Assembly: GCA_964344565.1 (NCBI GenBank)
Contig: CAYFNT010000001.1
Coordinates: 186,001-250,000 of the forward strand
Length of the DNA stretch: 64,000 nt
Direction of reading: 5' to 3'
DNA from: JACNKJ01 sp964344565
GTDB lineage: Bacteria; Krumholzibacteriota; Krumholzibacteriia; JACNKJ01
The position numbers and the translations under genes are program-made. The notes beneath the pieces are model-generated. The model had not been told where the DNA came from, made no database searches, and saw only the letters and a list, made by a program, of their open reading frames with translations. Shown here in pieces: positions 43,576-52,105 of this stretch (position 1 is its first letter; the number at the start of each line of letters is the position of its first letter).

Positions 43576-45014
43576 TGGAGAATCTGAGCAGTCTGAGTCG
43601 ATTCGCTCCCGAGCTCTGGCTCATGGCGGGAATCATCTTCGCCTTCCTGGGCAGCCTGTCCAAGAAGCTGAGCGGCGGGCCCTTGATCTTCGTGCTGCTG
43701 GCCATCACGGCGGCCATGGCTCAGGTGGGAAGCGAACCCACTCCGCTCTTCGAAGGGCTCATCGTGGCGGACGGCTTCACGCACCTGTTCCGGCTCTTCT
43801 TCCTCATCGTCGGGGTGCTGACCATTCTCATGGCCGCCTACAGCAAGGAACTCGAGAAGCAGGGCTCCGAGTTCAGCGCCCTGGTGCTGACGGTCGTTCT
43901 CGGCATGATGCTCATGGCCTCCTCGCGCAATCTGCTCATGGCCTACCTGGCCATGGAGACCGTGTCCATCGTGAGCTATGCGCTGGTGGCGAGTCTCAAG
44001 GGCAACCTGCGCAGCCGCGAGGCGGGCATCAAGTACATCATCTACGGAGGACTGGCCTCCGGCGCCATGCTCGTGGGCATGAGCTTCCTCTACGGCATGA
44101 CCGGCAGCCTCGACTTCGGCGGCATCGCCGCGACCCTGGCCCTGAAGCCGCCCAACACGGTGACCCTGTTCATCTCGGTGGCGCTCATCCTCGTGGGCCT
44201 CGGCTTCAAGGTGGCGGCGGTTCCCTTCCACATGTGGTGTCCCGACGTCTACGAGGGCGCGCCCATCGCCGTGACGGCCTTCCTCTCGGTGGGGCCCAAG
44301 GCCGCCGGTTTCGCACTGTTGCTGAGGCTCTTCCACTCCACGAACCTGGCGGCGGGGGAACTGTCCGTGCTCTGGCCCGGGCTCATCGCCGCCATCAGCG
44401 TGGCCACCATGTTCATCGGCAACCTCACGGCGCTCTGGCAGGACAACCTCAAGCGCCTGATGGCCTACAGCTCCATCGCCCATGCCGGATACCTGCTCAT
44501 GGCCGTGGTGCTCATGAACGAAGCCGGCATGTCGGCCATCGTCTTCTATCTGTTCGCATACCTGCTCATGAACTTCGGCGCCTTCATGATCATCTCGGTG
44601 GTGGCCGACCAGGCGGGCAGCGAGGACATCAGCGCCATGCGAGGTCTGTGGAAGCGCAATCCCTGGATGGCCGTGATGATGGCGGTCTTCCTCTTCAGCC
44701 TCACCGGTCTGCCGCCGGCCTTCGGTTTCATCGGCAAGTTCTATCTCTTCGCCGCCCTCATCGAGGGGGGATGGGTCTGGCTGGCCGTGGTGGGCCTGCT
44801 CAACTCCGTGATCAGCCTGGCCTACTACATGCGCATCGCCAAGGCCATGCTCATCGACGGCACCGAAGGCGAGATGATCCTGCCCGAGGGGCGCATGCCC
44901 GCGCCGGCCGTGACTACCACCGTGGTCACCCTGCTGGCGGGTCTCACCGTCTTGTTCGGAGTGTACTGGGAGCCGATACGGGTTTTCGCGGAGCAGACCT
45001 TCGGCTTGCTCTAG
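43575..45014 (+). CDS. nuoN: NADH-quinone oxidoreductase subunit N
   Basis: A 479-residue antiporter-like subunit, the last of the operon. It carries MAYLAMETVSIVSYALVASLKG, VPFHMWCPDVYEGAPIAVTAFLSV and RLMAYSSIAHAGYLLMAV, with the usual channel residues. The TAATG overlap with nuoM indicates coupling. The operon ends here: nuoE, nuoF and nuoG (the NADH-oxidising module) are not present, and the next gene is convergent only 4 bp away. Confidence 0.96.
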   Translation: MENLSSLSRFAPELWLMAGIIFAFLGSLSKKLSGGPLIFVLLAITAAMAQVGSEPTPLFEGLIVADGFTHLFRLFFLIVGVLTILMAAYSKELEKQGSEFSALVLTVVLGMMLMASSRNLLMAYLAMETVSIVSYALVASLKGNLRSREAGIKYIIYGGLASGAMLVGMSFLYGMTGSLDFGGIAATLALKPPNTVTLFISVALILVGLGFKVAAVPFHMWCPDVYEGAPIAVTAFLSVGPKAAGFALLLRLFHSTNLAAGELSVLWPGLIAAISVATMFIGNLTALWQDNLKRLMAYSSIAHAGYLLMAVVLMNEAGMSAIVFYLFAYLLMNFGAFMIISVVADQAGSEDISAMRGLWKRNPWMAVMMAVFLFSLTGLPPAFGFIGKFYLFAALIEGGWVWLAVVGLLNSVISLAYYMRIAKAMLIDGTEGEMILPEGRMPAPAVTTTVVTLLAGLTVLFGVYWEPIRVFAEQTFGLL

Positions 45015-45017
45015 GAC

Positions 45018-46172
45018 TTACTTCAGAAGCAGCATCTTGCGCCGCTGGGACTCCAGCGGCGTTTTGATTTGGACGAAGTAGATGCCCGAGGCCATGGCTC
45101 GGCCACTTTCGTTCCGCCCGTTCCAAGTCAGGTGATGATGTCCTGCCGCGAAGCTGCGCTCCTTCGAGAGCGTGGCGACGCGCCGGCCGGATGCGTCGAA
45201 GACCTCGGCGGAAACCAGTTGCGGCTCGCCAAGAACGAATTCGATACGGGTGCTCGGATTGAAGGGATTGGGATGGTTCTGCAATAGGAGCAGCGGTGGC
45301 GCGTTTGATGGCGCTTCGTCCACGTCAGTGGGATCGGTCATGCCTAGCGCGCCCATCAGACTGCGCGTGTAGTTCCCCTCGGGAAGGCAGGGGGAATGAG
45401 GCATGAGCTCGAAATCGCCGTTCTCCCAGTCCACGAATTGGGGATCTTTTGAAATGTTGCCGAAGAGATTGGTGAGGTCGAGGTTGTCCGGGGCGAACGC
45501 GCCTAGATCATTGCCGTAGATGCAGGAAGAATACAGAGCAGGATATCCGCTAAAAAAGTAGTCCCAAAACCATGAGTCGGATGAGATGTCGATCCCGTAC
45601 CCCTCATTGAAAGCGATGATGCAGTCCTTCATGATCGGGCCTTCTGGAATGTGGTTATCGTAGTATATGAAGGCTCCGCCTGCATCACCCCCAAGACTCG
45701 GGCGGTTCCCTACGATGGTCAAGTTGCTCCAAAGTCCCCAGTTGCTGTAGGAGAGTATACCCATTCCTCTTTCAACCTGCCCAGCGCCAGTGACGATGAG
45801 GTTTTCAAGTATGGCATTACTCCAATCAAGGTGCAGATTGGCATCTGTGTAGCCATAGATGGTGAAGCCTTTGAGGGTGAGTCTGCAATCCTCAACATGG
45901 ATAGACACTCCACCGTTCCCGTAGATGGTGGCGCAATCGGCTTCGCCCGTTTCGCTGGTCAACTCGAGGTCTTTGTTTATGTAGAGATTCGGCTCAGAGT
46001 AGTAGCCTGGCGCGACTACGATGGTATCATCTTCGATGGCCGCCTCTACGGCCTCTGTTATCGTCGCGTGGTCCGCGGGGACATGTATGACCTCAGTTCG
46101 GCCAGGAGCGATGACCGCCAAGACCAGTACAAAAGAGAGTGCTCCAGTTATATTAGTTCTACCGCTTCCCAC
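45018..46172 (-). CDS. Parallel beta-helix secreted protein with sorting tail
   Basis: A 384-residue exported protein. A signal peptide (ALSFVLVLAVIAPG) is followed by VIHVPADHATITEAVEAAIEDDTIVVAPG, the start of a pectate-lyase-like right-handed beta-helix with PbH1-type repeats (residues ~25-290). The C-terminal ~85 residues are a FlgD-like sorting domain (NHPNPFNPSTRIEFVL, FDASGRRVATL, SGIYFVQIKT). I set the start at the GTG at 46172, where AGGAGG lies 4 bases upstream. An earlier in-frame ATG would overlap the preceding gene by 64 bp. It is 8 bp downstream of another beta-helix gene and is probably co-transcribed. No pectate-lyase catalytic residues could be assigned. Confidence 0.82.
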   Translation of the reverse strand: MGSGRTNITGALSFVLVLAVIAPGRTEVIHVPADHATITEAVEAAIEDDTIVVAPGYYSEPNLYINKDLELTSETGEADCATIYGNGGVSIHVEDCRLTLKGFTIYGYTDANLHLDWSNAILENLIVTGAGQVERGMGILSYSNWGLWSNLTIVGNRPSLGGDAGGAFIYYDNHIPEGPIMKDCIIAFNEGYGIDISSDSWFWDYFFSGYPALYSSCIYGNDLGAFAPDNLDLTNLFGNISKDPQFVDWENGDFELMPHSPCLPEGNYTRSLMGALGMTDPTDVDEAPSNAPPLLLLQNHPNPFNPSTRIEFVLGEPQLVSAEVFDASGRRVATLSKERSFAAGHHHLTWNGRNESGRAMASGIYFVQIKTPLESQRRKMLLLK

Positions 46173-46180
46173 GTGCCCTC

Positions 46181-48622
46181 CTATGGACAGCCCTCTCCGA
46201 ACGCGCCAATCTGCACTCCACAGTCGTTGTTTTCCGGAAGACAAGGGGAGTCGGAGCGCAATTCAAAGTTGCCATTCCCGGGATCGCAGAACATAGGATC
46301 CGAATCGAGATTGCCATCGCTTCCGATGGGACTCTCGAAGTTCCCACCGAATGGGAGCTCGTCATTGTCGAAGAAGAGGGAGCATTCGAAATCACATGTA
46401 TAGAAGTAGTTGCCATGGAAAACGGCTCCACCGATCGTCGAGCGATTTTCGGCTATAATCGATGCTGTCATTATCGCATTATAGACTTCAGTACCGGCCA
46501 GCCCTCCCCCTCCCCAGCCTGCGGTATTGGAAACAATCGTCGCATGGATGATATTGTAGTGTGATCCCAAAGCACAGATTGCTCCACCGTATCGGTAGGC
46601 GTAGTTGTTATGGAAGAATAGGTGGGCCATTAAGGGAGTAGCGTCATTCATGTGCAGGCCGCCGCCGTTTCCTCCAAAACCCGGAACCTCATTGTTGATG
46701 AAGTGAATACCATCCATTATTGAAGAACACTCCTCGATTGCCATGCCACCGCCGTAGCCTTCAGCTACCTGACAATCCCGGATCACCAGATTCCTCAAAG
46801 TTGGAGAAGCCGCATGAATCAAGATTCCGCCACCGCGCGAGCCACCGGTCAACTCGTCGGTGGCTCTGCCACCTGTGATCGTGAAGCCATCGATCACCGT
46901 CTGACTTGATTCCCCGAAGTGCAGTAAAAAGGCCCGACCCTGCTCCTCGCAGTCGATGATCGTCTGTTCCGCTCCTGCACTGGAAATGAGCACAACATTC
47001 TCTCCGCGAAACTCTAGGTTGCGGTTGTTTTCGCCGCCGTAAATGCCGGGTGCGACCAGAATTGTGTCACCCTCCAGGGCGATGGCCAGGGCCTCTCCGA
47101 TGCTTGGGTATTCTGAAGGAACCAGATGCATGGTCGAGAAGAATCCTAGGTAGTCCTGGTCGGGGACATCGCCTGACAGGTGCTCATAGCTACGGCTGGC
47201 AGGCGTGAAGTGGTAGTTCCCGATGTAGGGAGACAGCGTTCCTGACCAGCCCTCGATGCTTGGCACGAGATAGTCACCATTTGCATCCGTGTAGTAGTTC
47301 TGAAAATGCCCGGATATCTGCGCTCCAGCCAAGGGAACGCCTTCGTCGCTCTCGATGTGGCCAGTGATGGCATACATCTGGAGTTCGCAGCCTGTCGCGC
47401 AAGGGCCGATAAGTTGGGCGCAGTCGTTGTTCGCCGGAAGGCAGGGGGAGTTCTCGCTGATGCTTAGTGGCTCGTCCACACCGCCTTCGTTGCAGAAAAG
47501 GGGATCCTCGGAGATGTTGCCGTTGATTCCCGTTTGATCCTCGATACCCTGGTAGTTGCCCTGTCCGTTACCAAAAACATCGCAACAGTCGATTTCGATG
47601 GTGACCGGATCGCCAGTGAGGATTCCGTAGCCCTCGTTGAAGGCAACGATGGTGTTGTCGACGTTCAGGAAAGATTGGGCCCAACTAACTTCGAGGGCAT
47701 CACCGTAGTTGTCGTAGAACACACAGTCCTCTACTGAACCGTGTGCGAATTCATAGCAGATCAGCCCAGCAGCAGCATGCTCGGCCGAGTTCCGGATGAA
47801 GGAGCAGTTACGGAAGACACCCAAAGTGCCATCGTATTGGAGGGCGACCGCTCCGCCGAATCGATCCGCTTCGTTGTTAAGGAATAGCGCGTTTTCGACC
47901 ACAATCGATCCATGCGATGATTTCAACGCACCGCCAATATCGCCAGTGCAATCGACGAAGACTGAGTCGTAGATGTTTATTGATCCGTACAGAATTGTTA
48001 CGGGCGCTTGATCTCCCACCCAAACATTCTCGACAACTAGTCGATAGATGTTTACCAGCGAGGCGTAAGCATATAGTCCCTGGTCGTAGCAATCATGGAC
48101 GAAGATGTCGGAAAGGGTCGCATTCGCATCCCTCAGAGTGATACCTCTCGAACTCCAAGCCCCCTGACCATCGACTTCCACATCCTCAACAATGAAATCT
48201 CCGTTGCTCAAATCCATGGCGAATCCGTCGTCAGGAAGTCTGATGACGAGATCTCGGATGGTCAGAGAAGCATTGTTGACATCCACAGCTCGACCTTCAG
48301 AGGCCAGTATCGTGAATCCCTCGAATACTGCGGCGAGGGTTTCTGCACTGCCGAGGGTCACTCCGGGCTCGTAATCGAACAGCTCGAGAGTGGTGGCCGC
48401 AGATCCATCCCTACTCCGAACCACGATGTCCTTGCCGAGATAGTTGAGGTGGGTGAAGCCAGGCCCAGAATAGATGCCCGGAAGAACGAGCACGCTATCC
48501 CCGGGGGCCGTGGAGTTAATCGCGTTCTGAATGTTGGGGTACTCGGTGGGAACGAGGAGGGTGAGGCCCGAGGCTTGGCATGCGAAGAGGATGAGCCCGA
48601 ACGCGATGGCCAGTCTGCGCAT
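46181..48622 (-). CDS. Large parallel beta-helix secreted protein, no sorting tail
   Basis: An 813-residue exported protein. A signal peptide (MRRLAIAFGLILFACQASG) precedes a first beta-helix beginning LLVPTEYPNIQNAINSTAPGD. This is followed by a ~70-residue carboxypeptidase-regulatory-like domain (ITGHIESDEGVPLAGAQISG) and a second beta-helix that restarts with LVPSEYPSIGEALAIALEGD. Each helix closes with an SPCLPxNNDC module. The chain ends there with FGEGCP, exactly where the downstream neighbour continues into a sorting domain, so the tail is lacking. The ATG at 48622 was chosen for its AGGAAAG site and signal peptide; an in-frame ATG lies 66 bp upstream. Base composition is lower in GC than in the flanking operons. 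Confidence 0.8.
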   Translation of the reverse strand: MRRLAIAFGLILFACQASGLTLLVPTEYPNIQNAINSTAPGDSVLVLPGIYSGPGFTHLNYLGKDIVVRSRDGSAATTLELFDYEPGVTLGSAETLAAVFEGFTILASEGRAVDVNNASLTIRDLVIRLPDDGFAMDLSNGDFIVEDVEVDGQGAWSSRGITLRDANATLSDIFVHDCYDQGLYAYASLVNIYRLVVENVWVGDQAPVTILYGSINIYDSVFVDCTGDIGGALKSSHGSIVVENALFLNNEADRFGGAVALQYDGTLGVFRNCSFIRNSAEHAAAGLICYEFAHGSVEDCVFYDNYGDALEVSWAQSFLNVDNTIVAFNEGYGILTGDPVTIEIDCCDVFGNGQGNYQGIEDQTGINGNISEDPLFCNEGGVDEPLSISENSPCLPANNDCAQLIGPCATGCELQMYAITGHIESDEGVPLAGAQISGHFQNYYTDANGDYLVPSIEGWSGTLSPYIGNYHFTPASRSYEHLSGDVPDQDYLGFFSTMHLVPSEYPSIGEALAIALEGDTILVAPGIYGGENNRNLEFRGENVVLISSAGAEQTIIDCEEQGRAFLLHFGESSQTVIDGFTITGGRATDELTGGSRGGGILIHAASPTLRNLVIRDCQVAEGYGGGMAIEECSSIMDGIHFINNEVPGFGGNGGGLHMNDATPLMAHLFFHNNYAYRYGGAICALGSHYNIIHATIVSNTAGWGGGGLAGTEVYNAIMTASIIAENRSTIGGAVFHGNYFYTCDFECSLFFDNDELPFGGNFESPIGSDGNLDSDPMFCDPGNGNFELRSDSPCLPENNDCGVQIGAFGEGCP

Positions 48623-48659
48623 GAGTGCTTTCCTGGGTAGGGTTAACGATACGGAAACG

Positions 48660-48688
48660 AGCATATCACTAATTCTGCACATACTCAA
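48660..48688 (-). promoter_or_regulatory. Promoter candidate for the beta-helix gene pair
   Basis: On the minus strand TTGAGT (48688-48683) and TATGCT (48665-48660) are spaced 17 nt apart, each with 4 of 6 consensus bases, about 40 bp before the start at 48622. Confidence 0.45.
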
Positions 48689-48753
48689 TATAAGGAAGAG
48701 GATAGCAATGCTCTATTAATGCCCTAATTCCTGGCGAATAAATAAGTTACCAG

Positions 48754-48777
48754 AAAATAAAAGGCCTCAATGGGCCT
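48754..48777 (-). terminator. Possible minus-strand terminator in the divergent gap
   Basis: AGGCC (48762-48766) pairs with GGCCT (48773-48777). On the minus strand the stem runs into TTTTATTTT. No minus-strand gene lies to the right before the hydrogenase operon, so if active it would stop antisense transcription. Confidence 0.35.
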
Positions 48778-48795
48778 CTGAATTCCCCTCACGCC

Positions 48796-48823
48796 TTGAC
48801 AGTTCGCAAAAGGTGAATATGGT
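48796..48823 (+). promoter_or_regulatory. Promoter of the hydrogenase operon
   Basis: A perfect TTGACA (48796-48801) is followed after 16 nt by TATGGT (48818-48823, 4 of 6), about 57 bp before the chosen start of the small subunit. The spacer and flanks are AT-rich. No regulator binding site could be identified with confidence. Confidence 0.55.
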
Positions 48824-48880
48824 TAACATATAGTGAATTTTTTCACATGGAGTCTTTTCCTCTCCGCCCGGGGGTCCACC

Positions 48881-49993
48881 ATGGAAAAGGCAGTTCCCAG
48901 ATTTACCCGTCTATCCAGTAATCCTCCTCAACTCGATCGCCGGACTTTCATGAAGACCTGCCTCCTCGCGGCAGCCTCCGTGGGGCTGCCCATCGAAGCC
49001 GGCATGAAGATCGCGAGGGCCGCGGCCGCTGGAGCGCTGCGGCCTTCGGTCATCTGGCTGCACTTCCAGGAGTGCACCGGCTGCACCGAGACTCTACTTC
49101 GAACTTCGGCGCCTGACGTTGCCAAACTCATTCTCGAACTCATCTCCCTGGACTATCACGAGACGCTCTACGCCGCGGCCGGCGAGCAGGTCGAAGAGGT
49201 CCTGCACCGCGCGGTGGATCAGTTCAGGGGGCACTTCGTGCTAGTCGTGGAAGGTGCGATCCCCACGCGGGATGGGGGCGTCTACTGCAAGATCGCCGGC
49301 AAGACGGCCATGGACATGCTCACCGAAGTTTCCGAGGCGGCCGGTGCCGTGATCGCCATCGGCTCCTGCGCCTCCTTCGGCGGCCTGCCCGCGGCCGAAC
49401 CCAATCCCACGGGCGCCGTGGGCGTGGGCGACATCGTGGAGGGAGCCGTGGTCAATCTGCCCGGCTGTCCGCCGAATCCCTACAACCTTCTCGGCACGGT
49501 GCTGCAGTACGTCAGCCTGGGCACACTTCCGGCCCTGGACGATCAGGGTCGGCCCCTCTTCGCCTACGGACAGACCATCCACGAGCACTGCCAGCGGCGT
49601 CCTCACTTCGATGCGGGACGCTTCGCCGGTCGTTTCGGCGACGAGAAGCATCGCGAGGGACATTGCCTCTATCAACTCGGATGCAAGGGTCCGCAGACCC
49701 ACGCCAATTGCTCAACGAAACAGTTCGGCGAGGTGGGGGCCTGGCCCATCGGCATCGGGCATCCCTGCGTGGGATGCACCGAGAAGAACCTGCTTTGGCG
49801 CACGGCGATCCATGAGACGGTGAACATCGAGCATCCCACAGCGCCGGCTCATTATCCCGAGTTGGAGCCGAGAAGCGGACGTGTCAGCCCTATCGCAACG
49901 GGAGTCGGAGGTCTCCTCGTGGGCGCGGGCCTCGGCGCCGGATTCATGTTGTCCAAGAAACTCACGGAGTCCGAGAACGAGAAGGAGGTCTGA
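48881..49993 (+). CDS. [NiFe] hydrogenase small subunit, Tat-exported (HybO-like)
   Basis: A 370-residue electron-transfer subunit of a group 1 uptake hydrogenase. A twin-arginine signal DRRTFMK (R20-R21) with a hydrophobic stretch precedes the mature domain. Proximal-cluster ligands are in ECTGCTE (C65, C68), IGSCASFGG and PGCPPNP. The distal and medial cluster residues are in LGCKGPQTHANC and HPCVGCTEKNLLW. The C-terminal helix (GGLLVGAGLGAGFML) anchors it in the membrane. I favour the ATG at 48881 because the Tat n-region is then of normal length. An in-frame GTG at 48833 would add 16 residues. It is the first gene of an operon ordered like E. coli hybOABCD. Confidence 0.94.
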   Translation: MEKAVPRFTRLSSNPPQLDRRTFMKTCLLAAASVGLPIEAGMKIARAAAAGALRPSVIWLHFQECTGCTETLLRTSAPDVAKLILELISLDYHETLYAAAGEQVEEVLHRAVDQFRGHFVLVVEGAIPTRDGGVYCKIAGKTAMDMLTEVSEAAGAVIAIGSCASFGGLPAAEPNPTGAVGVGDIVEGAVVNLPGCPPNPYNLLGTVLQYVSLGTLPALDDQGRPLFAYGQTIHEHCQRRPHFDAGRFAGRFGDEKHREGHCLYQLGCKGPQTHANCSTKQFGEVGAWPIGIGHPCVGCTEKNLLWRTAIHETVNIEHPTAPAHYPELEPRSGRVSPIATGVGGLLVGAGLGAGFMLSKKLTESENEKEV

Positions 49994-49994
49994 G

Positions 49995-50885
49995 GTGATT
50001 CTGGACCGAAGGACCTTCCTCAAAAGCATGCTCGCCAGCGGAGCCTTGGCGGCCCTGCCGAGTCAGACCGAAGCTCGGGGCCGCAAGACGATTCCTACCG
50101 GAGCCGTGGGCATGCTCTGCGACAGCGCCCGCTGCATCGGATGTCGGGCCTGCGTGAGCGCCTGCAAGAAGGCCAACGACTTGCCGGCCGAGGACATCGA
50201 CTTCAGCGGTGGATACTACGACGCGCCGAGGGATCTGTCCGACAAGACCAAGACCATCGTCAAGCTGAGTCTGGCCGGCGAGGAACCCACCTACGTGAAG
50301 CGCCAGTGCATGCACTGCGTGGATCCGGGATGCGTGTCTGCCTGCATCCTCGGCGCCATGAACAAGGATGAAAACGGCATCGTGGGATACGACCCCGAGC
50401 GCTGCATCGGCTGCCGATACTGCCAGGTGGCCTGTCCCTTCAACGTGCCGAAGTTCCAGTGGGAATCGGCCACGCCGCTCATCGTGAAGTGCGAGCTCTG
50501 CCGGCACCTCATCGGAGACGATAGGATACCCGCCTGCTGCGAGGCCTGTCCGCGAGAGGCCGTAATCTATGGCCCCTACGAGAGCCTGCTGCACGAAGCC
50601 TGGCGGCGCCTGGACGAGCATCCCGAGCGATACATGCATCACGTCTTCGGCGAGCACGAAGCGGGTGGCACCCAGGTGCTGCACCTGGCGCCCGCCGACC
50701 TGGACTTCCAGGACCTGGGTTTTCCCGTCCTGGGCGGCGAGCCGGTACCGCAGCTCGGCGAGACCATCCAGCACGGCGTGTATCGCGGTTTCGTGACGCC
50801 GGTGATTCTCTACGCGGCCCTGGGCGTCGTGATGATCATCAACCGGCAGAACGCCCGCGAGGAGAGAGAGGGGGGTGAGGCATGA
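49995..50885 (+). CDS. Ferredoxin-type hydrogenase subunit (HybA-like)
   Basis: A 296-residue periplasmic iron-sulfur protein that links the small subunit to the membrane subunit. The N-terminal Tat signal DRRTFLK is followed by four 4Fe-4S cysteine groups: CDSARCIGCRACVSACKK, QCMHCVDPGCVSACILG, RCIGCRYCQVACPF and KCELC with ACCEACPREA. The C-terminal helix VTPVILYAALGVVMII is a membrane anchor, as in HybA. The start is GTG with AAGGAGG upstream, overlapping the end region of the small subunit gene. It overlaps the next gene by 4 bp. Confidence 0.93.
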   Translation: MILDRRTFLKSMLASGALAALPSQTEARGRKTIPTGAVGMLCDSARCIGCRACVSACKKANDLPAEDIDFSGGYYDAPRDLSDKTKTIVKLSLAGEEPTYVKRQCMHCVDPGCVSACILGAMNKDENGIVGYDPERCIGCRYCQVACPFNVPKFQWESATPLIVKCELCRHLIGDDRIPACCEACPREAVIYGPYESLLHEAWRRLDEHPERYMHHVFGEHEAGGTQVLHLAPADLDFQDLGFPVLGGEPVPQLGETIQHGVYRGFVTPVILYAALGVVMIINRQNAREEREGGEA

Positions 50886-52105
50886 ACGAGCTCGCTCATC
50901 CCGTCGGAGGAAAACTGCTCTCCCGCCCCATCAAGGTCTTGGCCGTGCTATTCGGACTGGGCGCCCTGGTCCTCGTGTGGAGATTCGCATCGGGTCTGGG
51001 AGCGCCGACGGCCTTGAATGACGGCTATCCCTGGGGAATCTGGATCACCTACGACGTGGTCGTCGGCACGGCCCTGGCCTGCGGCGGATACGCCGTCGCG
51101 AGCCTCTGCTACATCCTCAATCGCGGCCAGTACCATCCGCTGGTGCGCCCGGCCATCCTCACGAGCGCTCTGGGATACACCCTGGCCGGTTTCGCCATCG
51201 TCATCGACGTGGGCCGCTACTGGAACCTGTACAAGGTCGTGGTGATGCCCAATCTCTGGAACCTCAACTCGATTCTGCTCGAGGTCGCGCTCTGCGTGAT
51301 GGCCTACATCCTCGTGCTCTGGATCGAACTCTTCCCGGCCCAGCTCGAGGCCTGGCAGGGCAGCCCCTCCACGCGACTGCGACGCTTCGCCATGCGCGTG
51401 GCGCCGCGGCTGGACAAGGCGCTCATCTGGATCATCGCCATGGGACTGCTCCTGCCCACACTGCACCAGTCATCCCTCGGCTCTCTCATGATGCTGGCCC
51501 TCTACAAACTGGATCCGCTCTGGCATACGCCGCTGCTACCCGTGCTCTTCCTCATTTCCTGCATCGCCATGGGATACGCGGTGGTGGTCTTCGAGGCCAC
51601 GCTGAGCAGCGTGCTGCTGAAGCGTCCGCGGGAAACGAAGATGCTGGCCTCGCTCTCGGCCTCGGCCGTCATCGTGATATTCCTCTTCCTCATGCTTCGC
51701 TTCCTGGATCTCAGCACCCGCGACCAGCTTCACCGGGCCATCAGTTCGGGTTGGCTCAGTTTCTTCCTCATACTCGAAACCGCGGCCTTCCTGGCGCCCG
51801 CCCTGATACTGCTGTCGCGAAAAGCCCGCAACAATGCGGGAATGCTCTTCTTCGTCGCCATGATCATCATGTTCGCGGGCTCGCTCTATCGCTTCAACGT
51901 CTACCTCGTCGGATTCGATCCGGGCGAGGGATGGTCCTACTTCCCCTCGGTCTTCGAGATCCTGGTCACGGTGGGATTCATCGCCCTGGAAGTGCTCGTT
52001 TACATCGTCGCAATCCGGAAATACCCGATCCTGGCGGGTCGCGGACCCAGGCCGGCGAGCCCGGCCCCCGCTCCCGCGCCAAACCTGGGAGATGCCAATG
52101 TCTAA
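50882..52105 (+). CDS. NrfD/HybB-type quinone-reducing membrane subunit
   Basis: A 407-residue integral membrane protein with about ten helices. The NrfD-family pattern is visible in GYPWGIWITYDVVVGTALACGG, LGYTLAGFAIVIDVGRYWN and the C-terminal FPSVFEILVTVGFIALEVLVY. HybB-type proteins carry no haem and transfer electrons from the ferredoxin subunit to menaquinone, with proton movement proposed. It is translationally coupled to the HybA-like gene (ATGA) and overlaps the start of the large subunit gene. Confidence 0.93.
   Translation: MNELAHPVGGKLLSRPIKVLAVLFGLGALVLVWRFASGLGAPTALNDGYPWGIWITYDVVVGTALACGGYAVASLCYILNRGQYHPLVRPAILTSALGYTLAGFAIVIDVGRYWNLYKVVVMPNLWNLNSILLEVALCVMAYILVLWIELFPAQLEAWQGSPSTRLRRFAMRVAPRLDKALIWIIAMGLLLPTLHQSSLGSLMMLALYKLDPLWHTPLLPVLFLISCIAMGYAVVVFEATLSSVLLKRPRETKMLASLSASAVIVIFLFLMLRFLDLSTRDQLHRAISSGWLSFFLILETAAFLAPALILLSRKARNNAGMLFFVAMIIMFAGSLYRFNVYLVGFDPGEGWSYFPSVFEILVTVGFIALEVLVYIVAIRKYPILAGRGPRPASPAPAPAPNLGDANV

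Noticed and set aside
48833..48880. Upstream GTG start of the hydrogenase small subunit
   Set aside because: It would overlap the promoter region and lengthen the Tat n-region with a hydrophobic stretch. The ATG at 48881 gives a normal Tat signal.
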